From Hamiltosporidium tvaerminnensis (lineage: Eukaryota; Microsporidia; Dubosqiidae), in contig JAKIMF020000001.1 in NCBI GenBank assembly GCA_022605425.2, positions 1,056,501-1,120,500 on the forward strand: a DNA stretch of 64,000 nt. The letters run 5' to 3'. The notes beneath the pieces were generated by a model that worked only from the letters and a program-made list of their open reading frames with translations, ran no database searches and was not told the origin of the DNA. The translations under genes and the position numbers were made by a program. How positions within the stretch are numbered: the first letter of the stretch is position 1; each line of letters starts with the position of its first letter. Shown piece by piece: positions 23,077 through 33,038 of the stretch.

Positions 23077-23883
23077 TCAGGGTGAATCTCTTATAATATT
23101 AAATTCTGAAATTTTTTCCAGTTTTGAAATTAATTCATCTCGTTTATTTTGTATAAACTCATGTTTTTTTAAATAATTCAATTCCCATATCAGCTTACAT
23201 TGCATGAGAGTACCACCATCATAATCTTTAATAAATCCGATCCAATTTTTAAATCTTATATCTTTTGAAAATCCCTGTTTTTTAAAATATCCGATAGCAA
23301 AGTTATCAGCATAAGTAAGAAAATATAATGGAGAAATCAACGGTTTATAATTTGAATTTAAATATGAATCAACATCTGCAATTTTACTGCAATTAGGATG
23401 TCGTGATATTCCAATACTCTTTGATAAAATATTATCTACATCTTTAATTGTTTTGTTTTCATAATAATATCTAAACATTTCTAATTTACAATGTTCTTTA
23501 AATAAATCCATCATGAAACCGCCCCTTCCTTTTACTTGGCACTCGTTTTCGATCGCGCAAAATACAATTTCACAAAAATATTTTTCATAAAATGGTCTAT
23601 AACAGATTCCACCAATAATCTTTGATGAATCATCAACTAAAAATAAATTTCTATGTTTCATGTCAAAAACTTGTCGTAATATATATTCCTTTGGCATTTT
23701 TGGTAATTGCCTTTGAAATATAGCTTTTATTTCAAGAAGATTATCAGTATTTTTTTGTGTGTGTTCAAAAGCTGTAGAAGCAACATCAAATTTTATTAAA
23801 CCGTTTTTAAATTCCAATAAAACGTCTTCTTCACGCTGAAATTTCGCTTTAAAAATCTCGTTATTATTTATTATAAAGCTCAT
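23077..23883 (-). CDS. GCN5: GCN5-type histone acetyltransferase domain
   Basis: 268 residues up to a TGA. It carries the Gcn5 catalytic core: 'IIGGICYRPF', then 'CEIVFCAIE' with the catalytic glutamate at 105, and the acetyl-CoA loop 'QVKGRGG' at 116-122. After that come 'YFLTYADNFAIGYFKKQGF' and 'GFIKDYDGGTLMQC'. The enzyme acetylates histone H3 within SAGA-like coactivators in the nucleus. An insertion of about 45 residues (roughly 138-183) lies between the helix after the acetyl-CoA loop and the 'YFLTYAD' strand, where yeast has a short loop. CCC four bases before the ATG supports the start. The frame ends in CCC-TGA and the bromodomain continues one base over, so the product is either a truncated acetyltransferase or, by a +1 shift or a sequencing error, normal GCN5. 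Confidence 0.85.
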   Translation of the reverse strand: MSFIINNNEIFKAKFQREEDVLLEFKNGLIKFDVASTAFEHTQKNTDNLLEIKAIFQRQLPKMPKEYILRQVFDMKHRNLFLVDDSSKIIGGICYRPFYEKYFCEIVFCAIENECQVKGRGGFMMDLFKEHCKLEMFRYYYENKTIKDVDNILSKSIGISRHPNCSKIADVDSYLNSNYKPLISPLYFLTYADNFAIGYFKKQGFSKDIRFKNWIGFIKDYDGGTLMQCKLIWELNYLKKHEFIQNKRDELISKLEKISEFNIIRDSP

Positions 23884-25310
23884 CTATGGGCTTTACATTA
23901 AAAATTTTAAGAACTCTTAAATTGCTATCTAATTTTATGGAAAAAACATATCTAAGACTTTTTTTTGAAAAAACCTTATTTAAATATAAAAAAAACGTAA
24001 CGATTAATAATACAATTACATGAAAAAATGAATTTAAACATTAAAAGTATTTTTACAAAACAAAATTTTTGATTAATACAATTTTAAATTTATTAAGTAA
24101 ATATAAAGGTTATTATACTGAATAATCAATAATATTTAAGATTGAAAATTGATTTCTAATTAAAATTTAAATAATGATTTTTCTATATTTGTACATGTAA
24201 ATTTAAATATTAGAACTTTCTATTTCTTTAACTCAAATTAATAAATACTTCTGTAATATTTTTTGATTTATTTATAGTAGTTTTGGTAGATACTAGTGGT
24301 TTTATCGATGAAATAAGAAAGAACATTAGAATCTGTAAGACTAGTCTTCTGTCAAATTATAAATATTGATATATTTTGGGAGGCAGAATTATGTATTAAT
24401 ATTCTCAAAACTTTGAAAAGTTGGTGAAGCGTTTGATAATTAATGTGAAAATGTATCTTAACGCAAGCATACGGTATAAAACGATGCCGAACTCTGAGTA
24501 TATTTGACTCTCTTAAATAAATACAAGTTTATGTCCTCATCAGATATTAGGAATCAATCTATTGCTAAAAGTCAGCTAAATATGGGTGTGAAAATAAAAG
24601 TAAATATTAGAAAGAATTTCATTTACGAATTTGGAGTGTAGATCTAGTTTATTTATATCAGATATGAAGTAAAGCATAGTAATACCGATTAGAATCTCAT
24701 ATCTTGATAAAACTTGATTAAATCTTACGGACGGAAAAACAAAAAAATCCGCGATTCTGGCAAAAATATTTGCTTTAATTATAAAGGTAAAGCCGAAATG
24801 AACAGTTATGCAATTTCTTAGTACGTATCCTTACAAAATAACATGTGGTGTACCTTAAGAAGCGGTTGGTATCATAAAGGCATTGATTTATATCGTTGAA
24901 ATGTTCTTTTCAACGAAAAACAGGGTCGGATTCATAATAAAATTAAAGTTAAGGCTAGAAACAAGCATAAATCAAAAACATAAAAAAACCAAAAAGATAT
25001 ACACACCCTATACTCTTTTAAAAACCCGATCGAATAGCAGAAGAATTCCGAATTTTATGTCCCCAATGTAGAACCCAGAATCGTGAATGATATAACCACA
25101 GATAAAAATCTAATATTATTCACACATTGAGCTAGGCATAGAAGAGTATGACTGTAAAGAGCCAAAAAGGTTGAATTTATTTGGATTACATAAATAAAAA
25201 AGATTTAGTTGGTATTTTAATCGAGTGTAGTTTATTTTGGTATACTACCAATTTTTCAGGTATAAAAAAAGTAAATTCTAAATCAAAAAATATACTTTAA
25301 TTAGAATCTA
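23884..25310. other. gene-free region
   Basis: Upstream of GCN5. From 24,280 to 25,180 the DNA is less AT-rich, and broken protein-like pieces can be read on the + strand. It is probably a decayed transposon in + orientation, but no motif allows a class to be given. Confidence 0.4.
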
Positions 25311-25990
25311 AATTAATCAAGTATATTTTTTATTCTAATTTCTCATACTTCTTTGGTAACTTTACTATCTTACTCCACATTTGAATTTCTTTTTTTTTTC
25401 TATATCGGTTCTCCAATGTGGTTACGTCATCTGAAATATGAGATAAAAAATTTTTGGTATTTTCTTTTTTAAAACCGAATCATCGTTGTTAATTGCTTTA
25501 AAAAAAGCTATTATATTCTGACCGCAGCTCCTTTCAGTAGACATAATGGTGTTTTATCCCAGATCTCTTCAACATTTGGTTCCGAATAATACCCTCTTCG
25601 CCAATCAAAATAAATCGTTTTGACTGTTTTCTGAGATTGTATCGGCCAAACGTATTCCTATCTATTCATAGACAAATATAAGCTTAAAAATACGTCAGAT
25701 GATATTTTGTTACAATACCTTTCCAGGTAACTACATAAAGAATTATCTCCACATACATTTATAAATAAAGCCTAAGTAATTTGCTAATATATTATAGGTT
25801 CTAGGTTTTTAAATTTCAAGAATGTAAAGATTTCTTGCATTGGATAGCTACTTGAGTAGGGGTTATCTTACCCAGCCTCTTATCTATTCCAAAAACTTGC
25901 CTTATTATTCTGCATTTTGATATCAGTTTTTATTTTGATTTATACTCTTATCACTGCATACTATATTTATTTTTATAAATATGATTTCTA
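25310..25990 (-). mobile_element. R4/R2-like LINE fragment (3' part)
   Basis: Begins with 'TATATCGGTTCTCCAATGTGG', the equivalent of the reference 3' region at 35,400, and continues with 'CTCTTCGCCAATCAAAATAAA' and 'TTTTGACTGTTTTCTGAG' near 25,590. The block 'TACCTTTCCAGGTAAC' near 25,720 follows. Ends near 25,990. Minus coding direction, no open frame. Confidence 0.6.
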
Positions 25991-26099
25991 GGATACGAAT
26001 TACATCTACTGTAAATATAATTCCGATATTTAAGAAATATTTTCTTAAGATTATTGCGTTATATATTGTATTATAAAAAGATACATGAATTTTAGCTTG

Positions 26100-26640
26100 A
26101 TAAGAATAGAAGCAAAATCAAACAGATTGGTCACCGGTAAATCCGAAGCTATTTATTGTAAATAAAACATCTATTAAAATCATAAATAGGTACGATGAGA
26201 GCTAGAAAGAACTTTATGATAGTATATTTAACAGCAGGAACACAATAAATATCAATAAAAAAAGATTTAAATCCGAATGAATATCGAAATTATTATCCAA
26301 AAAAATTAAATTTAATTACCGAAATACAACCTATGACTCTAATTAAAGAGAAATAGTCAATCATAAGTTGGAAAAACCCGATAAAGTAGACTTGAGGATG
26401 GAAAGAAATCATTAAATATTAATTTAAACTATTTAAAACGATAATCTGGCTTCCAAACAAAATTCGGGTGAAAATACTCAAATACTGTTCGTTGAAACCA
26501 GATTACTTGAAATGGTATAAAAATATTTATAAATAAAAATAAAATAATTTTTTATATTGTGGTTTCAATAAAGGAAATATAGAAAAAATCAATTTTTCTT
26601 CCAAAATCAGATTATTTTTTTATTATAAGAAAAATTTTAT
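26100..26640. repeat. dispersed repeat, family E, copy 1
   Basis: The blocks 'AACGATAATCTGGCTTCC', 'GAAACCAGATTA' and 'TTGTGGTTTCAATAAAGGAA' occur in this order here and again at 55,100-55,290. A shorter version is at 53,465-53,620. Here it runs straight into the 3' end of a LINE copy. The stretch at 26,570-26,640 is the unoccupied counterpart of the site where the Ginger-like transposon sits at 55.3-57.4 kb (TCAGA at 26,607-26,611 versus TTAGA there). Confidence 0.6.
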
Positions 26641-26679
26641 AACAATAAATTGGTTTTTTGTTAAATATCGAGATAATAC

Positions 26680-29600
26680 TTGTTTTCTCTTAAAATATTC
26701 TTTTATTCCTTTAATATCTTTAAATTCTTGCGTAAAATATCTACATTTCAGATACGGTTATTCTTGGTTTCAACACTGTGGTTACGTCATTATATTTATG
26801 TAAAAAATATTTTTTTTCGTATTTACACATATAACCAATTATGACTGACTTAAATTTTTTTAAAGCGGATGTTTGTTGTTCAAGCCACTCTGCACCTTAA
26901 ATAACCCCCGTTGCTCAACCTCTTACTCTCTTAAACATATGATCATTATCGGGTCATTTTTTTTAACAAAGAAAATTGTTCAGACTAATGTTTTTGTGAA
27001 GTATCAAGTGGACATACAGCTCTATATTAATGGATATTGACGAATTTTTGGTATTTCTTATGGAGTTTTCCCATACACGACTTTAGATTATCGCATAAGA
27101 CGTCATCTAAACATTGCACATATGAATAAGATTAAACTCATTTTAAATAGAGTCATATTTCCTTGGTTTTTCGGCCAAAACCATTTAAAATATTTATGAA
27201 AAGAAGTCGCTTTTCAATGAATGGTATTCTACTTAAAATTTTACCTGACAAAAACATATCGAGTCTATTATTTCGAAGCTTAATATTTTTTTTATTATGT
27301 TGTCTACTCTGACTTCTATATATTGATTATAATTAATTTATTAGGCGATCTCATCTAACCGTTTCGATTACCTAAAATAATTTATGTTTAAAAAAAGAAA
27401 GTGTAGAGAGCACATATCGACTTATGTGTTAATATAATCATGATCGAGTATCTTCTAACATCTTGTTGCTAAAGGATCTACAAAATTCATAGAATAATTT
27501 TCGTCTTTACACACACTTTCTGCTCCCGATGACAGTTTTATGCTGAATATTAAAGAACTCAGTTTTATCACGGATTTTAAGGTTACTTTATTTGAAAATC
27601 TAAGAAGTTATAATCACTTCCAAATCTTACCGATTCGAGAATAACATGATTTTGAAACTAGTCCCTCTTCTTCATTTTTAAATCCAAGTTAGCACAATGA
27701 GCTATTTCTAACTTCTTACTGTGAAATCCTTGGTATAACCGCAATTTGCTCGTGTGTCTTTTAAATGTGAAAGATTATTTAATATTTTTGTTATTCCTAA
27801 GATTTCCGCTTTTCTGGTGTACGCTTCTTTATATCTTTCATGACAATCTAGGAGTTGCAAAAACATAAGTTTGTTTTTGAATTCCAGACGATGTACATAA
27901 ATTCTAGATTCTTGAAGAGGAAATTTGGCTGTTCTTTAAAACATAAGAGTATGTGTTTTGTTATGAACTAAAACTGCACGCGCAGATACATGGTAGTTTG
28001 GACAGTTTTCAAATAAATTTTCAAGTTAAAGTATTTTAAATGATAAAGTATTAGCAAAGTTTCATCTGTATCGACATCTTATAAAAATTTAATCAAGTCA
28101 TCTTGGCAGAACGAATCTCTCTACTTCGCAATCAACCGTGTTTGCACTTTATGAATGAATAAATTATTGAATATCTCTGCTACTCTCGTAATTTCAAGAT
28201 ATTTTTTACTCACATTCCCTCAAAGAAAGAAGGCAAATCTTTTCATACAAATCCTTCATAGTCGAAACCTTTGTACCTATTTACAATTAAATGTTTTTCA
28301 TAAAGTTTTTCATTCCCTTAGCCAAATTTCAAGAAATGTTTTAACTTTAGCAAAGGGAATATTTCATCCTTAAAAAAAAGCTTAATATTAGAATGAGATA
28401 TCTTTGCATTTTTTGCCATTTTAGTGTGTTTCTAATTGATTTTCGACCCAAAAAACTATCCGTAACACAATTAATCTAGAAGAAAAACTATCTTTTGGCA
28501 TAAATTCTTCATACATCTCCTTTTCATGATTTTTTCAAGTTTTACCGACCTATAAATTAACCATTTTTATATTTTCACCTCAATAAATTAAGAAAAAATA
28601 AATAATTTGGGTTTTGATCCATGCTTTTATACACATCGATCTAACCGTCAAATGTTTTTGGACATCAATTTACATTGCAATTCAATTTATTTTAGAGATT
28701 TTTAATAGCGAACTTATCTGATTGTGTTCTTCCGCTCTTTTACACCACTGACGGAATATAATATGCTTAGGCTATTTTCCTTCGGGCGACCGGTTCAAGC
28801 TATACTACTTTTCAACTACACTTAGTTGTAAGCAAATGAAGATTAGGTATACAAGTCATTAGCCTGTAGCTAGGCACTTTTTGTTGTAAATATTTAGCGA
28901 TAGCATAAGTAAGCTACACTAAACCAATAAACTTTGATATTCCTTCCAAATAAATATAGGATTATCCATATCATAATGATATTTGTGAAGAGTTGCAAGT
29001 TTCTTGATATAAAAAATCTAGATACTTTGATTCCAGCAGCTTTCCAAGTAGAAAGCGAATAAATTCTGCCTAAGAGTTCATCAACCAAAGGAATGTGCTT
29101 GATGTATATATAATACATCAGTTATCAATTACCCAGCATATATAACTAATCTGGTAATTTTTTTGTATACTGTATACCAGGGACTTATAATGGCGTCGTG
29201 TTTGATCAAATACTCGGATCCCACAAGCTCGAATAGCCCGCGATATCTACCTTGAAATAACTCAAACATCATGGTTGATTTTAGGATCAACTTTCTACTT
29301 TCGTACATCCTAGATTTCCTTTCACTAAAAAGAGCCCATTCTTCATATTAGGACCAGGATGATACCATTTGTCTTGTTTTAAGTTAATATTAAACTCTCG
29401 CATAATTTTTTCGTGACTTTTTGATCTGAGAAAAAGATTTTTTTAATCAGTGTTGTCTATCGGGAAAATTGTTATGTTTTAACTCTGGGATGTTACTCAC
29501 GATGTTTTTTTGCAAGCGTACTTTTGCATTACTCGCGTTTTTCTAGCCATATCCTTCCTACATTGTGTGGAAGATTCGGGCGAGATCTATCATCGTCATT

Positions 29601-29800
29601 TATACATGAGAATCAGTATTTCCACTTACTATTCAATCAATTCTATTCAGAGTTTAGTTATCAAGTTTTCCATTTAGCAGCTTTCGAGTTTGACCTACTG
29701 ATTTTGGATTTATCTTCTCCGAAATTTCTTTAATTTTACTCAAATACTTTTTTCACGGATTTATGTACGAGTAGCATCAGATAAATAATGATTCAGTGAG
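26680..29800 (-). mobile_element. long decayed R4/R2-like LINE with RT motifs
   Basis: Best evidence for the class of this element. On the minus strand, at about 28,990-29,070, a reading gives W-K-A-A-G-I followed by F-F-I and 'LATLHKYHYD'-like text. This matches the motif upstream of the reverse transcriptase core in R2/R4-clade elements (WKAxGxDxxxxFFxK). At about 28,812-28,870 it gives 'YRLMTCIPNLHLLTTKC', the RT motif usually seen as YRPITCLPNLYKLTTKC. The endonuclease end at 27,060-27,930 matches the reference copy ('GACAATCTAGGAGTTGCA' near 27,842). Codons are interrupted by many stops and shifts. Confidence 0.7.
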
Positions 29801-30004
29801 ACAAGTGGCGATTAGAAGTCGCTCACTACCACTTTCCAGCCTAATTTCCCCTTGGTTAATTACATGCCGATTCTTTTGACACATTGACATTTCTGCTATA
29901 AGATAGCTTCTTGTTATAGTGCCTCTGTATCTATTTCATTAATTTTATAAATTTCTTTAAACCCTATCTGTAACCCAGAACCCAACACATCGATTGAATT
30001 CCTA

Positions 30005-30181
30005 ATGTTCGATCTAAAAAATTCGAATATGAACTGGAGTATTACGAGCCTTTCGGACATAAATAAGGTACAAGAGTTAAACCTACTAGCTGCTATTTCA
30101 GATCCAGAGATCTCAGCGCTGGATTATGTTATAGTGAGATATGAAGGCAGGGTGACAAGAAAGCATACTAATGTGTTATAA
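30005..30181 (+). other. short open frame in GC-richer island
   Basis: A 58-codon frame starting MFDLKNSNMNWSITS and ending HTNVL, in DNA clearly richer in G+C and with other codon preferences than the genes of this window. No family is recognised. It may be part of a gene or transposon from another source. The frame is short enough to be chance. Confidence 0.25.
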
Positions 30182-30263
30182 ATGATACTAGATGGTTTGT
30201 TGGAGTTTACTGGGTGGTTTATGCTTTATAAGGGCTTTTCCACTTAACTCGCTTCGTTTTTTT

Positions 30264-30334
30264 GGCTCGTTCCTGAGCCCGGACGGAACACGAACCAAGA
30301 GTAAATCGGTGGTTCACCTAGTTATGAGTGTTCC
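30264..30334. other. two adjacent hairpins in GC-richer island
   Basis: Hairpin 1: GGCTC at 30,264-30,268 pairs with GAGCC at 30,275-30,279. Hairpin 2: GGAACACGAACCA at 30,285-30,297 pairs in two blocks with TGGTTC at 30,310-30,315 and GTGTTCC at 30,328-30,334. That makes 13 base pairs with a one-sided 12-base bulge. Such strong pairing is rare in this AT-rich window and may mark a structured RNA. Its identity is not known. Confidence 0.3.
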
Positions 30335-30400
30335 AATGGCATTTTTCGTTTAATTGGTCAAGTTTGCAGTCCGACGCAAACATTCTTGTACGAAAAATAA

Positions 30401-30483
30401 GAGCACACCAACCAGGGATCGAATCGGATCTTCGGATGTAAATTCCGATATATAATGCCACCAGATCATTTGCGTATTTGCTC
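30401..30483 (-). tRNA. tRNA-like gene or tRNA-derived repeat (uncertain)
   Basis: Minus strand. The 7-base ends pair at six positions (GAGCAAA with TGTGCTC). A perfect 5-bp anticodon stem (TCGGA/TCCGA, 30,432-30,436 and 30,444-30,448) encloses the 7-base loop ATTTACA. GATTCGATCC at 30,416-30,425 fits the internal B box, and TTTTT at 30,393-30,397 could end Pol III transcription. Against a working tRNA: the D-arm region is about nine bases too long, the T stem has two mismatches, and base 37 would be C. If the loop is read literally the anticodon is UUA, opposite UAA. A decayed tRNA or a tRNA-derived SINE is more likely. Confidence 0.35.
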
Positions 30484-30694
30484 TGCTTCACACATAATTT
30501 TATCTTTTTCCTTTTGCCCCCTACAATTTTTTTATACCCATTTTACCTCCACAATATTTCTTCGCGTTAATAAATGCCATCCCATGAATACAAACATCTG
30601 AATCAATTAAAAACAAAATATTAAATTTCCTTAAAAAAATATTTTTTTTAATTTACCTTAATTAAATTCTTATATATTTTTTTTTTCAAACCCC

Positions 30695-32167
30695 ATGGAA
30701 CTTTTAAATTGGGAAAATATTTACAATGTAGTCAGTAACTTAGATTCTGACAATAATGGTATGTTATTAATGTTAGAAAAAGAAGAAGAAGAATATAAAT
30801 TACACGGTGACTTACCTGACAATCTATCTAAAGATATAAAAACTTTTTTAAATAAAATAAAAGCAAAAGGTGACCTTTCCGAAGTATTTCTATTTGAAGT
30901 GAACAAAGACTATTCTCTTAACATTTCATTTATAGCCTTATGTGGTATTTCAAGTAAAAAAAGCAATTTGGCTGACTCTGTTATGCAAGCATCTGGTTTA
31001 GGGGTTGAAATTTTATCAAAAATAAAAATAACCGATATTGCAATTCCAGACTCAGAAATATTTGCTTCAGTAGTTCAAGGGGCAATTTTATCTTCGTATT
31101 CTTATAATTTTTTAAAAGAAAAAAAAGAAGAAACTAAAATTAGAATTGCACCATGGAAAAATGAAAACAATTTTAAAGAATCTGTTGAAATTGCAATTTC
31201 TCAAAACTTTGCCAGATTTTTAGCTGATACACCAGCAAATCTAATGACACCGAGTCATTTTGTTTCCTACGCTCAAAAATATTTGGATGATAAAAATGGA
31301 ATCTCGTTTGAAATTTATGAAAAAGATTTTCTTATTAAAAATAAAATGAATCTTTTTTTGTCCGTAACTGAAGGTTCAGAACAACCACCCAAACTTTTAT
31401 ATATCAAATATAAAGGAAATAATTCTGATAAAGTAGATCTTGGTTTGGTTGGTAAGGGAATTACATTTGACTCAGGGGGTATTTCTTTAAAACCATCTTC
31501 TAATATGGGTGACATGAAAGCTGATATGACAGGGGCAGCAGCTGTTTTATCTGTCATGGGGTTGGCATCTTTTTTTAAAAGAAAAATTAATATTTCTTGT
31601 GTCATTCCTCTTTGTGAAAATTTACCTTCAGGAAAGGCTTCAAAACCAGGGGATGTAAGAATTTCTATGTCTGGAAAAAGTGTAGAAATTGATAATACGG
31701 ATGCAGAGGGCAGATTGGTTTTAGCAGATGCAATTACTTTAATTCAAAAAGAAAAACCAGAATATCTTATTGATGTTGCAACACTGACAGGTGCTATATG
31801 TATTGCCTTGGGTCCTCTATATGCAGGATTATTTTCAAATGATTTTAAATTTACTGAAATGATAAAAAATGCAGGTATGAAAGCCAGTGAAGAGGTGTGG
31901 GAAATGCCGATAAATGAAAAATATAAGAAATTTATTACATCAAACGTGGCTGACTTAAAGAATACAGGAGAAAGTAGAGAAGGTGGATCTTGTACAGCAA
32001 CTGCATTTTTAAGTGAATTTGTTGAAGAAAATACCAAATGGGCTCATATTGATATTGCAAGTGTCATGTCAGGTTCAAAAGTAAATTCTAGTTTGTTTGG
32101 TAAAGGAATGACAGGCTATTCTGTTAGGTTATTGAATGCGTTGATGGAAACGTTGGAGAAAAAATAA
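30695..32167 (+). CDS. leucyl aminopeptidase, M17 family
   Basis: 490 residues, the usual length of the family. It removes N-terminal amino acids from peptides in the cytosol as a two-metal hexameric enzyme. The whole active site is visible: the segment 'VGKGITFDSGG' gives K254 and D259, 'KPSSNMGDMKADMTGA' gives D277, and the signature NTDAEGRL at 334-341 gives D336 and E338. Catalytic K266 and R340 are present. These numbers are four above those of the bovine lens enzyme, so the core has no gaps. No signal peptide. The ATG follows CCCC directly. Downstream lies a spacer full of tandem repeats. Function is as certain as sequence alone allows. Confidence 0.95.
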   Translation: MELLNWENIYNVVSNLDSDNNGMLLMLEKEEEEYKLHGDLPDNLSKDIKTFLNKIKAKGDLSEVFLFEVNKDYSLNISFIALCGISSKKSNLADSVMQASGLGVEILSKIKITDIAIPDSEIFASVVQGAILSSYSYNFLKEKKEETKIRIAPWKNENNFKESVEIAISQNFARFLADTPANLMTPSHFVSYAQKYLDDKNGISFEIYEKDFLIKNKMNLFLSVTEGSEQPPKLLYIKYKGNNSDKVDLGLVGKGITFDSGGISLKPSSNMGDMKADMTGAAAVLSVMGLASFFKRKINISCVIPLCENLPSGKASKPGDVRISMSGKSVEIDNTDAEGRLVLADAITLIQKEKPEYLIDVATLTGAICIALGPLYAGLFSNDFKFTEMIKNAGMKASEEVWEMPINEKYKKFITSNVADLKNTGESREGGSCTATAFLSEFVEENTKWAHIDIASVMSGSKVNSSLFGKGMTGYSVRLLNALMETLEKK

Positions 32168-32219
32168 AAAAAGTTCGTTTCCATATTTAAAATTCCAAAC
32201 ATTTTTCTTTAAACCTTTT

Positions 32220-32400
32220 CTATAAATTATTTTCTATTAATTTTAAATTATAAATTTTCTTTTAATAAATTATTTTCTATTAAATTCAATTATAAATTTT
32301 CTTTTAATAAAACTTTTATATTAATTTTAATTGTAAATTTTCTTTTAATAAATTCTGTAGAATTTCAATTATAAATTCATTGTTTCTATTCCTCAATTTA
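32220..32400. repeat. tandem AT-rich repeat, about 55-60 bp unit
   Basis: About three imperfect copies of a unit containing 'TTATAAATTTTCTTTTAATAAA', read in shortened form as AATTATAAATTTTC plus TTTTAATAAA. It lies downstream of the aminopeptidase gene and includes several AATAAA-like signals. Confidence 0.55.
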
Positions 32401-32482
32401 TTTTTGATAATAAATTTTTAATTTTTAATTGAATTCTCTTTCTATAAATTTTTTTCAAAATAAAAATTCCATTATTTTCCTT

Positions 32483-32670
32483 GTTTATACTTCTTTGTTT
32501 ATACTTCTTTGTTTATACTTCCTTGTTTATACTTCTTTGTTTATACTTCCTTGTTCAAACTTCCTTGTTTATACTTCCTTGTTTATACTTCCTTGTTTAT
32601 ACTTCCTTGTTTATACTTCCTTGTTTATACTTCTTTGTTTATACTTCTTTGTTTATACTTCTTTGTTTAC
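32483..32670. repeat. 14-bp minisatellite GTTTATACTTCYTT
   Basis: About 13.4 copies in tandem, with C/T variation at one site and a single diverged unit (GTTCAAACTTCCTT). Open frames across it are artefacts of the repeat. Confidence 0.9.
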
Positions 32671-32859
32671 TTTAAAAATTAGATAAGAGATTAAAAAAAT
32701 ATAAAATTAGAAAAATAAAAGAAGATTTAAAGAAAAGTAAATCGGATAAAATAAAAAAAATAATTTAAATCTAAATTTACAAGTAAAAATAGAAAATAGA
32801 AAAATACCAAATTAAAAATTAAAAATACCAAATTAAAAAGACTGAAGGTAAAACTTAAA

Positions 32860-33025
32860 ATAGAAAATAGAAAATAGAAAATTGAAAATTGAGAATAGAA
32901 AATTGAAAATTGAAAATTGAAAACTAAAGAAATATAAAACTAAAGAAATATAAAACTAAAGAAATATAAAACTAAAGAAATATAAAACTAAAGAAATAGA
33001 AAACTAAAGAAATAGAACTTATAAA
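32860..33025. repeat. tandem repeats next to zinc finger gene
   Basis: First a run of GAAAATTGAAAAT-like units of 7-8 bases (32,860-32,930), then about six copies of the 16-base unit ACTAAAGAAATATAAA (32,925-33,020). They directly adjoin the 3' end of the zinc finger gene. Confidence 0.75.
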
Positions 33026-33038
33026 GTTACAAATCATT

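Noticed and set aside
32429-32686. Long open frames of repeated 'VYTSLFIL' text
   Set aside because: Produced by a 14-bp tandem repeat that is open in several frames. No start motif, no coding composition.
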